A stretch of 64,000 bases of DNA, from contig CP076546.1 in assembly GCA_018889975.1 (NCBI GenBank), forward strand, positions 3,906,001 to 3,970,000, given 5' to 3'. Shown here piece by piece: positions 62,931-64,000 of this stretch (position 1 is its first letter; each line of letters begins with the position of its first letter). The position numbers were made by a program, and so were the translations under genes. The stretch is from Bacillus sp. NP157. Its GTDB lineage: Bacteria > Pseudomonadota > Gammaproteobacteria > Xanthomonadales > Rhodanobacteraceae. Under the pieces are notes generated by a model. The model saw only the letters and a program-made list of their open reading frames with translations. It ran no database searches and had not been told where the DNA came from.

Positions 62931-62969
62931 CGGGCCCGCCGATCTCCTTGCCGGGCCCGCTTTTTTTTT
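62931..62969 (+). terminator. Intrinsic terminator after the TonB receptor gene
   Basis: CGGGCCCG (62931-62938) and CGGGCCCG (62952-62959) form a GC stem around a 13-nt loop, followed by C and nine Ts. It is 65 bp past the stop codon. Confidence 0.92.
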
Positions 62970-62973
62970 AAAA

Positions 62974-63079
62974 GAGTGGAGCGTTTAGGGTTGAGAGTTA
63001 AGGGTTGCGGGTGTGGAGCGATTTCTTGCTTCGCGCTGTTACTCTCAACTCTTAACTCTGAACCCTTTACGCCCCACTC
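62974..63079. repeat. Imperfect inverted repeat (about 34-nt arms) before the hexosaminidase gene
   Basis: The left arm 62974-63007 (GTTTAGGGTTGAGAGTTAAG and flanks) matches the complement of the right arm 63046-63079 at about 28 of 34 positions, with 38 nt between. It is clearly less GC-rich than its surroundings. Its function is unknown. Confidence 0.55.
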
Positions 63080-63131
63080 TCCCAAGCCGTAGGCTTCGGT
63101 CTCCTCGCCAACGACGACCCAGGGACTCCCC

Positions 63132-64000
63132 ATGCGCCGTATCTTCCTCCTCGCCATGGCCGCGGGCCTTAGCGCCTGTGCCAGCCAGCCGAGGCATGAC
63201 ACCGGACCGGTCGATACGACGCCGCTCTCGCTCATTCCCATGCCTGCCCAGGTCAGCCGGGTGCCGGGCCAGTTCCATATCGATGGCACGACGCGGATCG
63301 CCACCGCGGCCGGGGATGTCCAGGCGAAGCGGGTCGCCATGCAGTTGCAGGGCTGGTTGCGCCAGGCGCGTGGGATCACCTTGCCGATCGTCGAAGGCAA
63401 GCCGGGCTCGGCGACCATCTGGTTGCACACCGAAGCGTCGGTGAAGGGCATCGAGGCGTACACGCTCGATATCGACGACCACGGCGTGCGCATCGCCGCC
63501 AACGACGAGACGGGCCTGTTCTACGGTGCGGTGACGTTGTGGCAGCTCGCCACCGATCCCACCGCGCAGAACGGCCTGCCGGGCGTGCGCATCGTCGACA
63601 AGCCGCGTTTCGAATGGCGTGGGCTGATGCTGGATTCCAGCCGCCACTTCCAGTCGGTCAGCGACATCGAGCACCTGCTCGACCAGATGGCGATGCACAA
63701 GCTCAACACCTTCCACTGGCATCTCACCGATGACCAGGGCTGGCGCCTGCAGATCGCCAAATACCCGAAGCTGACCGAGGTGGCTTCGTGCCGCCAGCCG
63801 GTCGGTCCCGACATCGCCATCACCGGCGGTGCGGACAAGCCCTATTGCGGCTTCTATACGAAGGACGACGCGAAGCAGATCGTGGCGTACGCCGCCGAGC
63901 GCCACATCACCGTGGTGCCCGAGATCGAGATGCCGGGCCACGCGCAGGCCGCGGTCGCCGCCTATCCGAAGCTCGGTTCGGGCAAGAAGCACGTCGTTTC
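63132..64000 (+). CDS. Beta-N-acetylhexosaminidase, GH20 family (5' part; runs off the window)
   Basis: The frame is open from ATG 63132 to the window end (about 289 residues). It starts with a lipoprotein signal ending LSAC (Cys16). A GH20b-like N-domain follows (LIPMPAQVSRVPGQFHIDG... TIWLHTE). The start of the GH20 barrel is seen: KPRFEWRGLMLDSSRHFQSVSDIEHLLDQMAMHKLNTFHWHLTDDQGWRLQI and ITVVPEIEMPGHAQAAVAAYP. The catalytic Asp-Glu pair lies beyond the edge. It should release GlcNAc from chitooligosaccharides in the outer envelope. Confidence 0.94.
   Translation, partial: MRRIFLLAMAAGLSACASQPRHDTGPVDTTPLSLIPMPAQVSRVPGQFHIDGTTRIATAAGDVQAKRVAMQLQGWLRQARGITLPIVEGKPGSATIWLHTEASVKGIEAYTLDIDDHGVRIAANDETGLFYGAVTLWQLATDPTAQNGLPGVRIVDKPRFEWRGLMLDSSRHFQSVSDIEHLLDQMAMHKLNTFHWHLTDDQGWRLQIAKYPKLTEVASCRQPVGPDIAITGGADKPYCGFYTKDDAKQIVAYAAERHITVVPEIEMPGHAQAAVAAYPKLGSGKKHVV

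Overview
The window is GC-rich, densely coded gammaproteobacterial chromosome. Several things point to the Xanthomonadales, most likely a Rhodanobacteraceae such as Luteibacter or Dyella (inference; no marker rRNA is present): hemC next to an AlgZ/AlgR-like pair, many TonB-dependent receptors, a nag/Entner-Doudoroff cluster of Xanthomonas type, and REP palindromes beginning GTAGGAGCGCGCC. No tRNA, rRNA, CRISPR array, prophage or intact insertion sequence was seen.

Layout. 1-5.5 kb: end of a membrane protein gene, a DUF481 outer membrane protein, two composite repeats, then hemC, an AlgR-like regulator, an AlgZ-like kinase and an esterase, all on the minus strand. 5.5-9 kb: a fluoride riboswitch ahead of a CLC-F fluoride channel gene, then a DUF350/YgiB/YgiC operon. 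9-13.7 kb: two exported S9 peptidases facing apart. 14-23.9 kb: a full kdp potassium operon (kdpF-A-B, a 71-aa protein, an outer membrane barrel, kdpC-D-E). 24-35.9 kb: an AraC regulator, a MarR-controlled tripartite drug pump, PagL, a GGDEF/EAL protein, a DODA-type dioxygenase and DUF2239. 36-44.8 kb: an RND pump, btuB with a cobalamin riboswitch, and a large Oar-like TonB receptor. 45.3-64 kb: N-acetylglucosamine and sugar catabolism: nagA, nagB-II and a NagQ-like GntR regulator on one strand; zwf-pgl-edd-eda on the other; DMT and MHS transporters; a NagR-like LacI regulator, a NagP-like permease, glucokinase, a TonB receptor and a GH20 hexosaminidase cut by the window end.

The last block reads as one pathway. 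Chitin oligomers would be taken up by the TonB receptor and cleaved by GH20. GlcNAc would enter by the NagP-like permease and be phosphorylated, possibly by the glucokinase. It would then be deacetylated by NagA, deaminated by NagB-II, and fed into the Entner-Doudoroff enzymes. Putative operators for the local LacI regulator (TGACAACGTTGTCA) and the GntR regulator (TGGTAC/T repeats) lie in the promoters of these genes.

The most unusual features are non-coding. Four copies of a composite palindromic element have arms that covary. Ten GTAG-type REPs are all oriented in the sense of the gene whose 3' end they follow, and three of them supply that gene's stop codon. Four TGGTAC/T boxes upstream of zwf are spaced 11, 10 and 11 bp.
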